Assembly (NCBI RefSeq): GCF_002794355.1
Contig: NZ_PGOI01000009.1
Location: forward strand, 332,222-396,221
Direction of reading: 5' to 3'
Source of the DNA: Pseudorhodobacter sp. MZDSW-24AT
GTDB taxonomy: Bacteria > Pseudomonadota > Alphaproteobacteria > Rhodobacterales > Rhodobacteraceae
DNA: 64,000 nucleotides
Shown here: in pieces, positions 1 through 8,535 of the stretch
Position numbering within the stretch: the stretch's first letter is position 1
Layout: every line of letters starts with the position of its first letter
Position numbers and translations under genes: made by a program
Notes under the pieces: generated by a model
Database searches by the model: none
What the model saw: only the letters and a program-made list of their open reading frames with translations
Told to the model about the DNA's origin: nothing

Positions 1-84
1 GAAAAGGTGGCGCGCGGTGGCGTTTGGCAGGTGCATGGCGCATTGCAACTGCGCCATGCGGAAAAGGTCAAGGCCTTTGCCGGA

Positions 85-1131
85 TCACGCCGCCTGCGCG
101 GCCCAGACCTTGCGGCCTTCGCGGAAGCTGACCAGACGCCGCCCGGCTTCGTCCCACAGGTGCAGGCGCGCGCAGGACAGGCTTTCGCGCAAGGTGAGCA
201 CCTGTGCTTCGGCCAGCGAGGGGTAATCGCGCAGGATTTCTGACAGGCGGTAAAAGGGGATGCGGCTGTAGAGGTGGTGGACATGGTGGATGCCGATGTT
301 CGCGGTCATCCAGCGCAGCGGCTGCGGCAGTTTGTAATGCGAGCTGCCCAGCAAGGCGGCGTCATGCACCTGCCAAGCGGGTTCCTGATCCCAATAGGTT
401 TCTTCGAACTGGTGCTGGACGAAGAACAGCCAGACGCCGATCGTGGCCCCGGCCACCACGGTGGGGGCGAAGATCAGCGCCAGCACCTGCCAGCCACCCA
501 AGAGGTAAAGCCCCACCAGCAACACGGCCAACACCAGATTGGTGCCCATGGCCGACAGCCAATAGCGCCAGCCTGCGGTCATCAGACCCAGCGGCAGGCG
601 GTATTCCAGCATGAACAGATAGGCCGGGCCGATGCCGAACATCACGATCGGATGGCGGTAGGCGCGGTAGAGCAGGCGGCCGAGCCAGCTGCGCTTGTGA
701 TATTCCTCGACCGTCAGCGTCATCACATCGCCGATGCCGCGCCGGTCCAGATTGCCGGCATGGGCGTGATGGATGGAATGGGTGCGCTTCCACACGGTAT
801 AGGGCGTGAGCGTGAGCACCCCGATGGCGCGGCCCACCCAATCATTCACCTCGCGGCTGGCGAAAAAGGACTGGTGCCCGCAATCATGCTGGATCAGGAA
901 CAGGCGCACCAGCCACAGGCCGTTCAGCACCGAGATCGCCAAGGCCAGCCACGGGCTGACCGAGAGCGCGGCCCATGCGGCCCCCCAGAAGGCAAGAAAG
1001 CCTGCAAGGGTGACGGCCAGTTCAAACAGCGAGCGTTTGGTGGAGGGGTCGCGGTATTTCGCCAGCAAAGGCACCCATTTTCTGGCGCTTGCCTCTTGGG
1101 CTTTCGCCAGATCGTTCTGCATCATCGTCAT
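85..1131 (-). CDS. Membrane fatty-acid desaturase
   Basis: Integral-membrane di-iron desaturase, expected to introduce a double bond into membrane-lipid acyl chains at the cytoplasmic membrane. All three histidine boxes are visible: HDCGHQ at about residues 82-87, HSIHH at about 118-122, and HHVHH near residue 275, followed by the usual hydrophilic C-terminus. Hydrophobic segments lie at about 38-80 and 165-240. The length of 348 aa fits bacterial DesA/delta-12-like proteins, but the exact position and substrate cannot be read from sequence; a carotenoid or sphingolipid hydroxylase/desaturase of the same superfamily is less likely because the HDCGH box is typical of acyl-lipid desaturases. 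It lies downstream of rlmN on the same strand with about 145 bases between, so it probably has its own promoter. The 84 bases downstream to the window edge show nothing recognisable. Confidence 0.9.
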   Translation of the reverse strand: MTMMQNDLAKAQEASARKWVPLLAKYRDPSTKRSLFELAVTLAGFLAFWGAAWAALSVSPWLALAISVLNGLWLVRLFLIQHDCGHQSFFASREVNDWVGRAIGVLTLTPYTVWKRTHSIHHAHAGNLDRRGIGDVMTLTVEEYHKRSWLGRLLYRAYRHPIVMFGIGPAYLFMLEYRLPLGLMTAGWRYWLSAMGTNLVLAVLLVGLYLLGGWQVLALIFAPTVVAGATIGVWLFFVQHQFEETYWDQEPAWQVHDAALLGSSHYKLPQPLRWMTANIGIHHVHHLYSRIPFYRLSEILRDYPSLAEAQVLTLRESLSCARLHLWDEAGRRLVSFREGRKVWAAQAA

Positions 1132-1245
1132 TCAGGGGCCTTCTGCGGCTGTCGGTCGAAGTGTCTTGCGGGGATGGACCGCAGGAAAACGGTCCCAGAC
1201 TGATAGGTCGGGTTGCACAAACAAGCTACAAAAATCGAAACATCC

Positions 1246-1271
1246 GGCCGGGCGCGGCAATTTGCCCGGCC
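1246..1271 (-). terminator. Possible terminator after rlmN
   Basis: An 8-bp GC stem (GGCCGGGC / GCCCGGCC, 1246-1253 and 1264-1271) lies directly after the rlmN stop codon. On the minus strand it is followed by a T-rich stretch interrupted by ggatg and cga, so intrinsic termination is plausible but weak. Confidence 0.4.
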
Positions 1272-1275
1272 CGCG

Positions 1276-2463
1276 TCATCCACGCGCAAGGCCAGCTTCG
1301 GCGGCGATCTCACGCGCCGATTTGCGGGCGCGTTCGGTGGCCGATTTCAGCTGGCCACAGGCGGCCATGATGTCTTCGCCGCGCGGGGTGCGGATCGGGC
1401 TGGCATAGCCTGCGTTGTGGATGATGTCGGCAAAGGTGTGAATGCGGTTGCCGCTGGAGCGTTTGTAGGGCGCGCCGGGCCATTCGTTGAACGGAATGAG
1501 GTTCACCTTGGCGGGGATGCCTTCCAGCAGCTTGACCAGACGGTGGGCGTCTTCCTTGGTGTCATTGACGCCATCGAGCATCACATATTCAAAGGTGATG
1601 CGTTCGGAATTGGACAGGCCGGGATAGGCCTTCAGCGCTTCGAGCAGGGTGGCGATGTTCCAGCGTTTGTTGATCGGCACCAGTTGATCGCGCACCTCAT
1701 CGGTGGTGGCGTGGAAGGACACCGCCAAGAGGCAGCCGATTTCGGTCGCGGTGCGGGCGATTTCGGGCACCACGCCGCTGGTCGAAAGGGTGATGCGGCG
1801 GCGGCCAAGGGCAATGCCTTCGTTGTCCATCACGACTTTCATCGCGTCACGGACGTTTTCGAAGTTATACAAAGGCTCGCCCATGCCCATCAGGACGATG
1901 TTGCTGATGCGGCGGATTTCCTCTTTCGGCGCGCCTTGCACTGGCCATTCGCCCAGATCGTCGCGCGCGAGCATGACTTGGCCGACAATCTCGCCAGCGG
2001 TCAGGTTACGGACCAGTTTTTGCGTGCCGGTGTGGCAGAAGGAGCAGGTGAGCGTGCAGCCGACCTGCGAGCTGATGCAGAGCGTGCCGCGGTCGGTTTC
2101 GGGGATATAGACCACCTCGACCTCATGCCCGCCCGCGATGCGGACAAGGTATTTGCGGGTGCCGTCTTCCGAGATCTGCCGGGTGACAACCTGCGGCAGT
2201 TCGATCACGAAATGCTGGGCCAGCAAAGCGCGATAGTCTTTGGCCAGATTGGTCATCTGGGCGAAATCGCGCACGCCCCAGTGATAGACCCATTGCCAGA
2301 CCTGCCCCAGCCGCATCTTGGCCTGCTTTTCGGGGGTGCCAGCGGCAATAAGCGCATCGCGCAACTGGTCACGCGTGAGGCCGACGATGTTGACCGGCCC
2401 GCCTTCGGGCAGCTTGCGCGGCAAGGTCAGCACATCTTGGGTGATCGGGGCGGTCGGGGTCAT
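1276..2463 (-). CDS. rlmN: 23S rRNA (adenine2503-C2)-methyltransferase / tRNA A37 methylase RlmN
   Basis: Radical-SAM enzyme that methylates C2 of A2503 in 23S rRNA and of A37 in some tRNAs, in the cytoplasm. The 4Fe-4S motif CxxxCxxC appears as GCTLTCSFC. The preceding Cys in TLCISSQ and the C-terminal Cys in MAACGQL correspond to the conserved Cys118/Cys355 pair of E. coli RlmN. The sequence [10 protein letters not shown], typical of the family, is present. The frame stays open upstream to a GTG at 2532, but the ATG at 2463 gives [10 protein letters not shown], which resembles the usual family N-terminus, and a 395-aa protein; an ATG at 2475 is also possible. It stands alone between the desaturase and the IalB-like gene. 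Confidence 0.95.
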   Translation of the reverse strand: MTPTAPITQDVLTLPRKLPEGGPVNIVGLTRDQLRDALIAAGTPEKQAKMRLGQVWQWVYHWGVRDFAQMTNLAKDYRALLAQHFVIELPQVVTRQISEDGTRKYLVRIAGGHEVEVVYIPETDRGTLCISSQVGCTLTCSFCHTGTQKLVRNLTAGEIVGQVMLARDDLGEWPVQGAPKEEIRRISNIVLMGMGEPLYNFENVRDAMKVVMDNEGIALGRRRITLSTSGVVPEIARTATEIGCLLAVSFHATTDEVRDQLVPINKRWNIATLLEALKAYPGLSNSERITFEYVMLDGVNDTKEDAHRLVKLLEGIPAKVNLIPFNEWPGAPYKRSSGNRIHTFADIIHNAGYASPIRTPRGEDIMAACGQLKSATERARKSAREIAAEAGLARG

Positions 2464-2583
2464 CGGCGGTTCCATCGACAGGGCAGGCTTTGGATATAAG
2501 GGATTATCGGGCAAAACGGAACGGGTCATCACGCAAGGCCGGAAACGATCGCGTGTGCGCCCAGACCTGTGGGAAAATGCAAA

Positions 2584-2606
2584 ACGCCCCGGAGACTCCG
2601 GGGCGT
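2584..2606 (-). terminator. Rho-independent terminator
   Basis: Ten-base perfect stem (ACGCCCCGGA / TCCGGGGCGT, loop GAC). On the minus strand the stem is followed by a T tract. It lies about 22 bases after the stop of the IalB-like gene and separates it from rlmN. Confidence 0.85.
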
Positions 2607-2628
2607 GTGCAGCGGGATCAAGGCACGC

Positions 2629-3153
2629 TTATCTGCAGCGGGCCTCGGCCTCTTGCATGGCGGCGGTGAAGCCGCGCAGGCTGAAGGTGTCTTTGGTCTG
2701 GGTGCCGCGCCCCGAAGCGCCTGTCAAGACGGCGGTGGCGCCGCGCTTCATCGCGTTGAGCAAGGCGGCATCGGCTTCGGCGCTCGCAGGCCATGCCCAT
2801 TCGCCATCGGCGAAAAGATCATAGGACTGGCCGTCGATCTCGACCTTGACGGTCGAGCCATTGGCAAAGGGATAGCCGCCGGTGAACGACACCTCGCCGC
2901 GCGCGCCTGCGCCGGGGCGGAAGGTCACGAACAACAGAATGTCCCCGCGCCGCACCGAGACCGGCTGGCCATCGCGGGTGTTCACGGTTTCCTTGGGGCT
3001 GGAAACGCCCCAGCATTCTTGCGGATTCGACTCGGTAAACACGCTCCAGTCGGTCTTGGTGGCGACGCGATTGGTGGATTCCTGTGCAGTGGCAGTCGAT
3101 GCGGCCAAGGCCATGGCAGCGCCGAGTGCGGTGCGCACGAAGATGGATGTCAT
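2629..3153 (-). CDS. Periplasmic invasion-associated locus B (IalB)-like protein
   Basis: A 174-aa exported protein. An N-terminal signal peptide (MTSIFVRTALGAAMALAASTATA, cleaved before QES, by inspection) is followed by a compact domain containing a W-S-V-F-x-E segment, one central Cys (QECWG) and one near the C-terminus (EARCR), as in IalB-family proteins. IalB proteins are named for Bartonella invasion, but in free-living alphaproteobacteria their role is unknown, so no virulence function should be inferred. The gene is monocistronic, with a strong terminator downstream and a gene on the opposite strand upstream (3325). Confidence 0.75.
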   Translation of the reverse strand: MTSIFVRTALGAAMALAASTATAQESTNRVATKTDWSVFTESNPQECWGVSSPKETVNTRDGQPVSVRRGDILLFVTFRPGAGARGEVSFTGGYPFANGSTVKVEIDGQSYDLFADGEWAWPASAEADAALLNAMKRGATAVLTGASGRGTQTKDTFSLRGFTAAMQEAEARCR

Positions 3154-3324
3154 AATATTACAGCCTCCAAGCTGTCCTTTGCCTCCCCCCTGTCTGCTGC
3201 CGGCCTTGTGCTGCGGCTTTTATCTGGCATGGGGGCGTTCAACCCGATATCCCACCCATAACGCAAAAAGGCCAATCCGCGAAAGCCCCATGGGCAACAA
3301 ATCGCGCATCTGTGACGGGGGAAG

Positions 3325-4320
3325 ATGAGGATGGACATGCAGCCGATGGTAGAGCTGTGGCGGGGCGGGCGACTGGAAAGCCAGCATGCCGGGCATGCGG
3401 TGATCTGGGGCGAAGGGGGCATGGTGGAGGCGTGGGGCAACCCTGCCGCGATCATCTATCCGCGCTCCTCTTGCAAGATGATTCAGGCCTTGCCCTTGGT
3501 GGAAAGCGGGGCCGCGGATGCAGCGGGCCTGAGCGACCGGCACCTCGCGCTGTCTTGCGCCAGCCATGAAGGCGCGGCGCTGCATGTAGAGGCGACGGGG
3601 CGCTGGCTGGCCGGGCTGGGCCTGAGCGAGAGCGATCTGCGCTGTGGCGCGCATGAACCCTATGACCGCGACGAGCGCCTTCGCCTGATCCGCGCAGAAG
3701 AGAAGCCGTGTCAGTTGCACAACAATTGCTCGGGCAAGCATTGCGGTTTTCTGACGATGACGCGGCATATGAAAGCAGACCCCGAATATGTGGAATTGGA
3801 TCACCCGCTGCAACGTGCGATCCGGCAGGTGACGGAAGAGGTGTGCCAAGAGACGGTGGCAGGCCATGGCATCGATGGCTGTTCGGCGCCGAATTTTGCC
3901 ACCTCGCTGGCGGGGCTGGCGCGGGCGATGCAAAGCTTTGCCGCGGCGCGCGACACCGGGGATGCGCGGCAGCGCGCCATGGCACGGCTGCGCGATGCGA
4001 TGGCCACGCATCCCGAGATGGTGGCAGGCGAAGGCCGGGCCTGCACCGAGTTGATGCGGGCCATGGGCGGGCGGGTCGCCATCAAGACCGGGGCCGAGGC
4101 GGTGTTTGTGGCGATGATCCCCGAACAGAGGCTTGGTCTGGCGCTGAAGATCGCCGATGGCGGCACGCGGGCTTCGGAAGCGGCAGTGGTGGCGCTGTTG
4201 GTGCGCTTGGGCGTGCTGGAGGCGGGGCATCCAATGGCGCAAAAGCGTCTGCCCGGCGTGCAGCGCAACTGGCGTGGGCTGGAAACCGGAGAGCTGCGTC
4301 TGGCAACGGGCTTTGCCTAA
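3325..4320 (+). CDS. Class 3 (ReAV-type) L-asparaginase
   Basis: Predicted cytoplasmic amidohydrolase converting L-asparagine to aspartate and ammonia, of the Rhizobium etli AnsA/ReAV family rather than the EcAII or Ntn types. With the start at 3325 the key positions match ReAV numbering: Ser48 and Lys51 in RSSCK, Ser80 in CASHEG, and Cys135/Lys138 in NCSGKHC. The second zinc-site cysteine is at DGCSAPN (186) and the second lysine is in AIKTGAEAVF (254). The length of 331 aa is near the family norm. Alternative ATGs at 3331 and 3337 fit the GGGGGAAG ribosome-binding site slightly better in spacing. The gene is flanked by a terminator at 4329 and has no operon partner, so it probably serves asparagine utilisation. 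Confidence 0.88.
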   Translation: MRMDMQPMVELWRGGRLESQHAGHAVIWGEGGMVEAWGNPAAIIYPRSSCKMIQALPLVESGAADAAGLSDRHLALSCASHEGAALHVEATGRWLAGLGLSESDLRCGAHEPYDRDERLRLIRAEEKPCQLHNNCSGKHCGFLTMTRHMKADPEYVELDHPLQRAIRQVTEEVCQETVAGHGIDGCSAPNFATSLAGLARAMQSFAAARDTGDARQRAMARLRDAMATHPEMVAGEGRACTELMRAMGGRVAIKTGAEAVFVAMIPEQRLGLALKIADGGTRASEAAVVALLVRLGVLEAGHPMAQKRLPGVQRNWRGLETGELRLATGFA

Positions 4321-4328
4321 GGAAAAAA

Positions 4329-4351
4329 GCCCCCGTCGGTTTGACGGGGGC
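4329..4351 (+). terminator. Rho-independent terminator of asparaginase gene
   Basis: Nine-base stem GCCCCCGTC / GACGGGGGC with a 5-base loop, starting 9 bases after the stop codon. It is followed by CTTCTG, a short imperfect T tract. Six A residues precede it, so it may also work on the other strand. Confidence 0.75.
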
Positions 4352-4507
4352 CTTCTGCCGCAGGCGCAGGTCCGGGAGCCAGATATCTGGGTGGGGGCAG
4401 TCAACACCTGACCTCCGGACCTGACACTCTGCAAGGACTGGTATCGCCTTGCGATGTGGCTGCAATCGGGTGGGCCTGCGGCGCTTGCGGGGTGTTTTCA
4501 CGGTAAA

Positions 4508-4547
4508 ACTGCGGCGGAGCCGGGGGGGGTAGACTGCGGCGGAGCCG
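4508..4547. repeat. Short direct repeat in the gap before the DUF2794 gene
   Basis: The 15-base word ACTGCGGCGGAGCCG occurs at 4508-4522 and 4533-4547, 25 bases apart. It lies in the 289-base gap between asparaginase and the DUF2794 gene, which otherwise shows only the terminator. No function is apparent. Confidence 0.6.
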
Positions 4548-4609
4548 CGGGTGGGCTGCGCGGCGTTGTGCGGGCTTGATTTACCGCCGCCGGGCGATAA
4601 GCTGGGCAT

Positions 4610-4957
4610 ATGACGGTTCAACCCCCGAGCCACTTTCCCTTTGCCACATCCCTGCCCGAGCAGGTTTGTTTTGATCGGCGTGAATTGTCGGCCATTCTGG
4701 CGCTTTATGGCCGCATGGTCGCCTTGGGTGAGTGGCGCGATTACGGCATTTCCACCTTGCGCGATTTCGCGGTGTTCGAGATTTATCGGCGCACCGCCGA
4801 AAACCCGCTTTACCGGATCGAAAAGCGCCCCAAGCTGCGCGGCAAGCAGGGGATCTATGCGGTGGTGGGCATGGATGGGCAAATCCTGCGGCGCGGCGGC
4901 GATCTGGGGCAGGTGTTGCGCGTGTTGGAACGCAAGCTGATCCGCCCGGTCGATTAA
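4610..4957 (+). CDS. DUF2794 domain protein
   Basis: Small conserved protein (115 aa) of unknown function, widespread in alphaproteobacteria. Recognisable features are the basic/aromatic core with F-E-I-Y-R-R-x-A-E-x-P-L-Y-R-I-x-K-x-P-K-L at about residues 57-78 and the QGIYAVVG segment. No signal peptide or membrane segment is seen, so it is probably cytoplasmic. Its 3' end overlaps the 3' end of the convergent NlpC/P60 gene by four bases. The start ATG at 4610 has no strong Shine-Dalgarno sequence. The call rests on remembered family sequence; no activity can be suggested. Confidence 0.8.
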   Translation: MTVQPPSHFPFATSLPEQVCFDRRELSAILALYGRMVALGEWRDYGISTLRDFAVFEIYRRTAENPLYRIEKRPKLRGKQGIYAVVGMDGQILRRGGDLGQVLRVLERKLIRPVD

Positions 4958-5838
4958 CCCGGCGTGACCTTGCCCTTGTCGTCGCCGGGCCGCGGCGCCC
5001 GCAGGAACGACCGGATCGGAACGATGACGCGCCGTCGCGCGATCACCGGGCCGCCATTTTGCGCCAGAATGCGGGAGATCGCGGCGGCAATCGGCTCGAA
5101 CGCGACGCTCATGGTATGGCCATTGGCATGCAGGATGCGCCGCTTGTCACTGACCCAAGCGACATGGCCTTGCCAGAACAAGAGGTCCCCGCGTTGCAGG
5201 GGCACGCTGTCATCCAAAGGGTGGCCAAGCGCTTTTTGCTGGTCGCTGTCGGCGGGGCAGGACAGGCCGCAGGCCAGCAGCGCCGCCTGCACCAGACCGG
5301 AACAATCGATGCCCGCCGCCGAATTGCCGCCCCACAGATAGGGCGTGCCGACAAAGCCTTCGGCCACCTCCACCGGATCCAGCGGGCGGTCGGTGAGCGC
5401 GCGCAGATGCGCAAGCGGCACATGGCCATGCGCGGTTTGCGCAAAGCTGCCGGTCTGTCCGGTGACGGCCAGCCGGGCGCCGAAAGGCAGGGCCGCGATT
5501 TCGGGCGCCTGCACCTTGGGCGCGCTGTACAGATGGCTTGCGCGGGCGCTGACCCAATGGGTGGGCGGCACGGCGGGGCCGATCGCCGCCTCGGCCACCC
5601 AGCCACAATAGCCGTCCTTGGCCGCCTGCACGAAAGCATGGCCATCGCGCAGATCGATCACGGTGACGGCGTCGCCCAGCAGAAGCTGACGGTCGCGCGC
5701 GCCGCCCGGATGCGCGAGCAGATCGGACAGAGGCTGGCGGATGCTGGCGGGTTCGCCATCGGTGAAGGTCGCGTCAACCCGGCCGCGCAATTCGGGCAGG
5801 GCAAAGCGGCCGGAAAACGGGGTGCTGCGCCGATCCAT
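4954..5838 (-). CDS. NlpC/P60 (C40) family cell-wall peptidase
   Basis: Predicted gamma-D-glutamyl/L-diamino-acid endopeptidase acting on peptidoglycan peptides. The catalytic domain occupies the C-terminal half: Cys in GIDCSGLVQAAL, His in WQGHVAWV, and a downstream His in ILHANGHTMS. The upstream region (about residues 30-150) resembles two bacterial SH3 domains, the common architecture for this family. No signal peptide is evident, so export or cytoplasmic recycling of wall peptides is unresolved. The ATG at 5838 overlaps the stop of the upstream aminopeptidase (TGATG), implying translational coupling and a joint role in peptide turnover; a GTG at 5841 is the alternative start. Confidence 0.88.
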   Translation of the reverse strand: MDRRSTPFSGRFALPELRGRVDATFTDGEPASIRQPLSDLLAHPGGARDRQLLLGDAVTVIDLRDGHAFVQAAKDGYCGWVAEAAIGPAVPPTHWVSARASHLYSAPKVQAPEIAALPFGARLAVTGQTGSFAQTAHGHVPLAHLRALTDRPLDPVEVAEGFVGTPYLWGGNSAAGIDCSGLVQAALLACGLSCPADSDQQKALGHPLDDSVPLQRGDLLFWQGHVAWVSDKRRILHANGHTMSVAFEPIAAAISRILAQNGGPVIARRRVIVPIRSFLRAPRPGDDKGKVTPG

Positions 5839-7229
5839 CACAGGCCCAACATCTGGGGCAGCGCATAAAGCACCGCGCGCGCGCCTTGGCCCGCGCCTCC
5901 CTTGGGGCGGGCGGGCAGATCGGACGGGATGTGGCCGTAGATGTCGAAATGGGCATAGCGCGGGCTGTCGACGAAGCGGCGCAGGAACAGCGCGGCGGTG
6001 ATCGCCCCGGCAAACCCGCCCGAGGGCGCGTTGTCGAGATCGGCAATCCCCGGTTCGATCATCGGCTCGTAAGCCTCCCAGAAGGGCAGGCGCCAGACCG
6101 GATCACACCCTGTGGCCGCCCCGGCCGCAAGGGCGGTGGCAATCTCGGGGTCGTCGGTGAAATACGGCGCCAGATCAGGGCCAACGGCGACGCGCGCGGC
6201 CCCGGTGAGCGTGGCCATCGAGATGATCGTGGCCTCCGCCTCTTCGCTGGCATAGGCAAGCGCATCGGCAAGGATCAACCGCCCTTCGGCATCGGTGTTG
6301 TTCACCTCGACCGTCAGGCCCTTGCGGCTGCGCAGGATATCACGCGGGCGCATCGCCCTGCCCGAGACGCTGTTTTCCACCGCGGGCACCAGCACCCGCA
6401 GGCGCAAGGGCAGGCCAAGCCGCATGATCATCAGCGCAAGCCCCATCACGGTGGCGGCGCCGCCCATATCCTTTTTCATCAAGAGCATGCCGGACGAGGG
6501 TTTCAGGTCCAACCCGCCGGTGTCAAAGCACACGCCTTTGCCCACCAGCGTCAGCTGCGGGCCCTCGCTTCCCCAGCGCATCTCCAGCAGGCGGGGCGCG
6601 CGCGGCGAGGCGCAGCCGACCGCGTGGATCATGGGGAAGTTTTGCGCGAGCAGGTCATCGCCCACAATCGCGGTGGCGGTGGCGCCGAACTCTTCGGCCA
6701 AGGCAAAGAAGGCCGTCTGCAACTCTTCAGGCCCCATGTCATTGGCGGGGGTGTTGATGAGATCACGTGTGAGGTATTCCCCCGCCGCCATGGCGAGCAG
6801 GGTTTCCCCGTCCAGACCTTCGGGCAGCTTCAGCCGGGGCAGGGCGGCGGCGGGCTTGCCGGGGCGATAGCTGTCAAACCGGTAGCTGGCCAGCAGCCAG
6901 CCCAGAACAGTTTCTTGCGCGGCGGCTTCGGTCAGCGCGCCCGACAGGTGCCAATCGCCTGCGGGCAAGGCGGCCACCGCCTTGGCCAGACCAAAACGGC
7001 TGCGGGCGCGGGCCTTTGTGCTGCCAGTGCCGATCACCGCGCCGTCCAGCCCATCGGCGCCGGGGAGCAGCCGCACCTCGCCCAAGGCCGCCTCGAACCC
7101 CGTGGCCTTGAGCCAGCCCGCATGCGCGGCGCCCGGACCGGCCAGCCAATCGGACAGGTCATCAGGCGCTATGACATGCAGCGGCAAGGACGGGGCATCG
7201 GCGGGCGCAAAGGCGGGCAGGCGGGGCAT
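5838..7229 (-). CDS. M17 family leucyl aminopeptidase
   Basis: Cytosolic di-zinc aminopeptidase that removes N-terminal residues from peptides. The M17 signature NTDAEGRL is present, with the upstream metal/lysine segment GKGVCFDTGGLDLKP and KKDMGGAA supplying the conserved Lys and Asp ligands. A C-terminal catalytic domain follows a divergent N-terminal domain rich in leucine and alanine. The 463-aa length is slightly below PepA (about 500), consistent with the PepA-like/PepB group common in alphaproteobacteria. It is translationally coupled to the NlpC/P60 peptidase gene downstream, so the pair may act on murein peptides. PepA-type DNA-binding roles cannot be inferred for this shorter protein. 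Confidence 0.9.
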   Translation of the reverse strand: MPRLPAFAPADAPSLPLHVIAPDDLSDWLAGPGAAHAGWLKATGFEAALGEVRLLPGADGLDGAVIGTGSTKARARSRFGLAKAVAALPAGDWHLSGALTEAAAQETVLGWLLASYRFDSYRPGKPAAALPRLKLPEGLDGETLLAMAAGEYLTRDLINTPANDMGPEELQTAFFALAEEFGATATAIVGDDLLAQNFPMIHAVGCASPRAPRLLEMRWGSEGPQLTLVGKGVCFDTGGLDLKPSSGMLLMKKDMGGAATVMGLALMIMRLGLPLRLRVLVPAVENSVSGRAMRPRDILRSRKGLTVEVNNTDAEGRLILADALAYASEEAEATIISMATLTGAARVAVGPDLAPYFTDDPEIATALAAGAATGCDPVWRLPFWEAYEPMIEPGIADLDNAPSGGFAGAITAALFLRRFVDSPRYAHFDIYGHIPSDLPARPKGGAGQGARAVLYALPQMLGL

Positions 7230-7305
7230 CGGCGGTTCCTTTTGTGTCGGCCAGAGCCTAGCCGTTCCGCCGCCGCCCGCAACCCCCCGCCGCCCTGCGC
7301 CGCGC

Positions 7306-7695
7306 CTAATTCAGCGACTGGTCCAGCAGATCCTTGTCAGGGGCAAGCGCGCGTTCGGCAATGCGGATCAGCCGCGCCCAGACCGCGGAAAACGCCGTCG
7401 AGTCGTCCGAGGCAAGGCATATGCGCAGGTCGGCCGCCACCAGACCCAAAGAGATCATGCCCAAACTTTCCGCCATCCCCTGCAGCCGCCGCAGGGGACG
7501 GCCAAGATCGGCCAGATCATGCGCCCGCACCCGGGCCGCCAGCCCGGCCATCGTCAGCGCCAGTTCCGCCAAGGCGCGTGTCACCACCTGTTCCGCCGAG
7601 TCGGTGCCCAGATTGCGGTAGATCGTGGCAATCGGCCCGCCATCTTGGCGAACATGATCTCTTGGACGCAACACCACCACATTGTCAGCCTGCAT
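7306..7695 (-). CDS. Hypothetical helical protein
   Basis: About 129 aa, not recognised with confidence. After a short N-terminal stretch (MQADNVVVLRPRDH) the protein is almost entirely predicted helix, rich in Ala and Leu, with the size and repeat of hydrophobics of a four-helix bundle somewhat like histidine phosphotransfer domains. No conserved phospho-His motif (HxLKG) is visible, so phosphotransfer is not claimed. The ATG at 7695 has AAGAGG about 8 bases upstream; a TTG at 7722 is a poorer start. It lies upstream of the aminopeptidase on the same strand with a gap of about 76 bases, and is divergent from carbonic anhydrase. Confidence 0.65.
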   Translation of the reverse strand: MQADNVVVLRPRDHVRQDGGPIATIYRNLGTDSAEQVVTRALAELALTMAGLAARVRAHDLADLGRPLRRLQGMAESLGMISLGLVAADLRICLASDDSTAFSAVWARLIRIAERALAPDKDLLDQSLN

Positions 7696-7839
7696 GGCCC
7701 ACACCTCTTGTTTCACACCCAAGGGTCAGACTGCGCCGGCATGTTGAAGAAAAGGTTGCAAGCGCAGCACAATCCCTCTCGAATTTTCTGCAATTGCTGC
7801 CTATTAGGGGGGTCCAAGTCATGCGGAGGCCCCTCGGTC

Positions 7840-8484
7840 ATGGATGTTGCGCGCCCACTTCCCCATTACCTGATCCAGCGGTTCCACGGCTGGCGGGCGA
7901 CCACCTATCAGGACAACAAGGCCTGGTTCCGGCGTCTGGCCGAAAGCGGGCAGCATCCGCGCGCCATGGTGATTTCCTGCTGTGACAGCCGGGTGCATGT
8001 GACCTCGATCTTCGGCGCGGATGAAGGCGAGTTCTTCATTCACCGCAATGTGGCCAATCTTGTGCCGCCCTATTCGCCCGATGGCACCTATCACGGCACT
8101 TCGGCGGCGGTGGAATATGCGGTCACCTCGCTGGGGGTGGCGCATATCGTGGTGCTGGGCCATTCCAACTGTGGCGGGGTCAAGGGCTGCCACGACATGT
8201 GCATGGGGCATGCCCCGGCGCTGGAGGAAAAGACATCCTTTGTGGGGCGCTGGATGGATATTCTGCGCCCCGGCTTTGAGCGGGTGAAGGATCTGCCCGA
8301 TGCCGATCGCCCGCGCGCCTTGGAAAAAGAGGCGGTGCTGGTCAGTCTGGAAAACCTGATGACCTTCCCTTTCGTGCGCGAGGCCGTGGAGGGCGAGCGG
8401 CTGACCCTGCACGGGCTGTGGAACGACACCGGGGCAGGGCAGCTGGAACATTACGATCCTCTGCGCGGCTTTGTGGCGGTCTGA
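7840..8484 (+). CDS. Beta-class carbonic anhydrase
   Basis: Cytoplasmic zinc enzyme interconverting CO2 and bicarbonate. The zinc ligands and active-site pair are visible: Cys47 and Asp49 with Arg51 in CCDSR, and His108/Cys111 in GHSNCGG. The length of 214 aa is typical. The reading frame is open far upstream, but the ATG at 7840 is preceded by GGAGG about 10 bases away and gives MDVARPLPHYL, matching the usual N-terminus of this group. It is followed after 51 bases by an SbtA-type bicarbonate permease and an SbtB-type PII protein, so its likely job is to equilibrate imported bicarbonate with CO2 for carboxylation reactions. Confidence 0.93.
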   Translation: MDVARPLPHYLIQRFHGWRATTYQDNKAWFRRLAESGQHPRAMVISCCDSRVHVTSIFGADEGEFFIHRNVANLVPPYSPDGTYHGTSAAVEYAVTSLGVAHIVVLGHSNCGGVKGCHDMCMGHAPALEEKTSFVGRWMDILRPGFERVKDLPDADRPRALEKEAVLVSLENLMTFPFVREAVEGERLTLHGLWNDTGAGQLEHYDPLRGFVAV

Positions 8485-8535
8485 ACGATCACGCCCGACA
8501 GGTCTGTCCCATAGAACCGCGAACAGGGGGCACTG

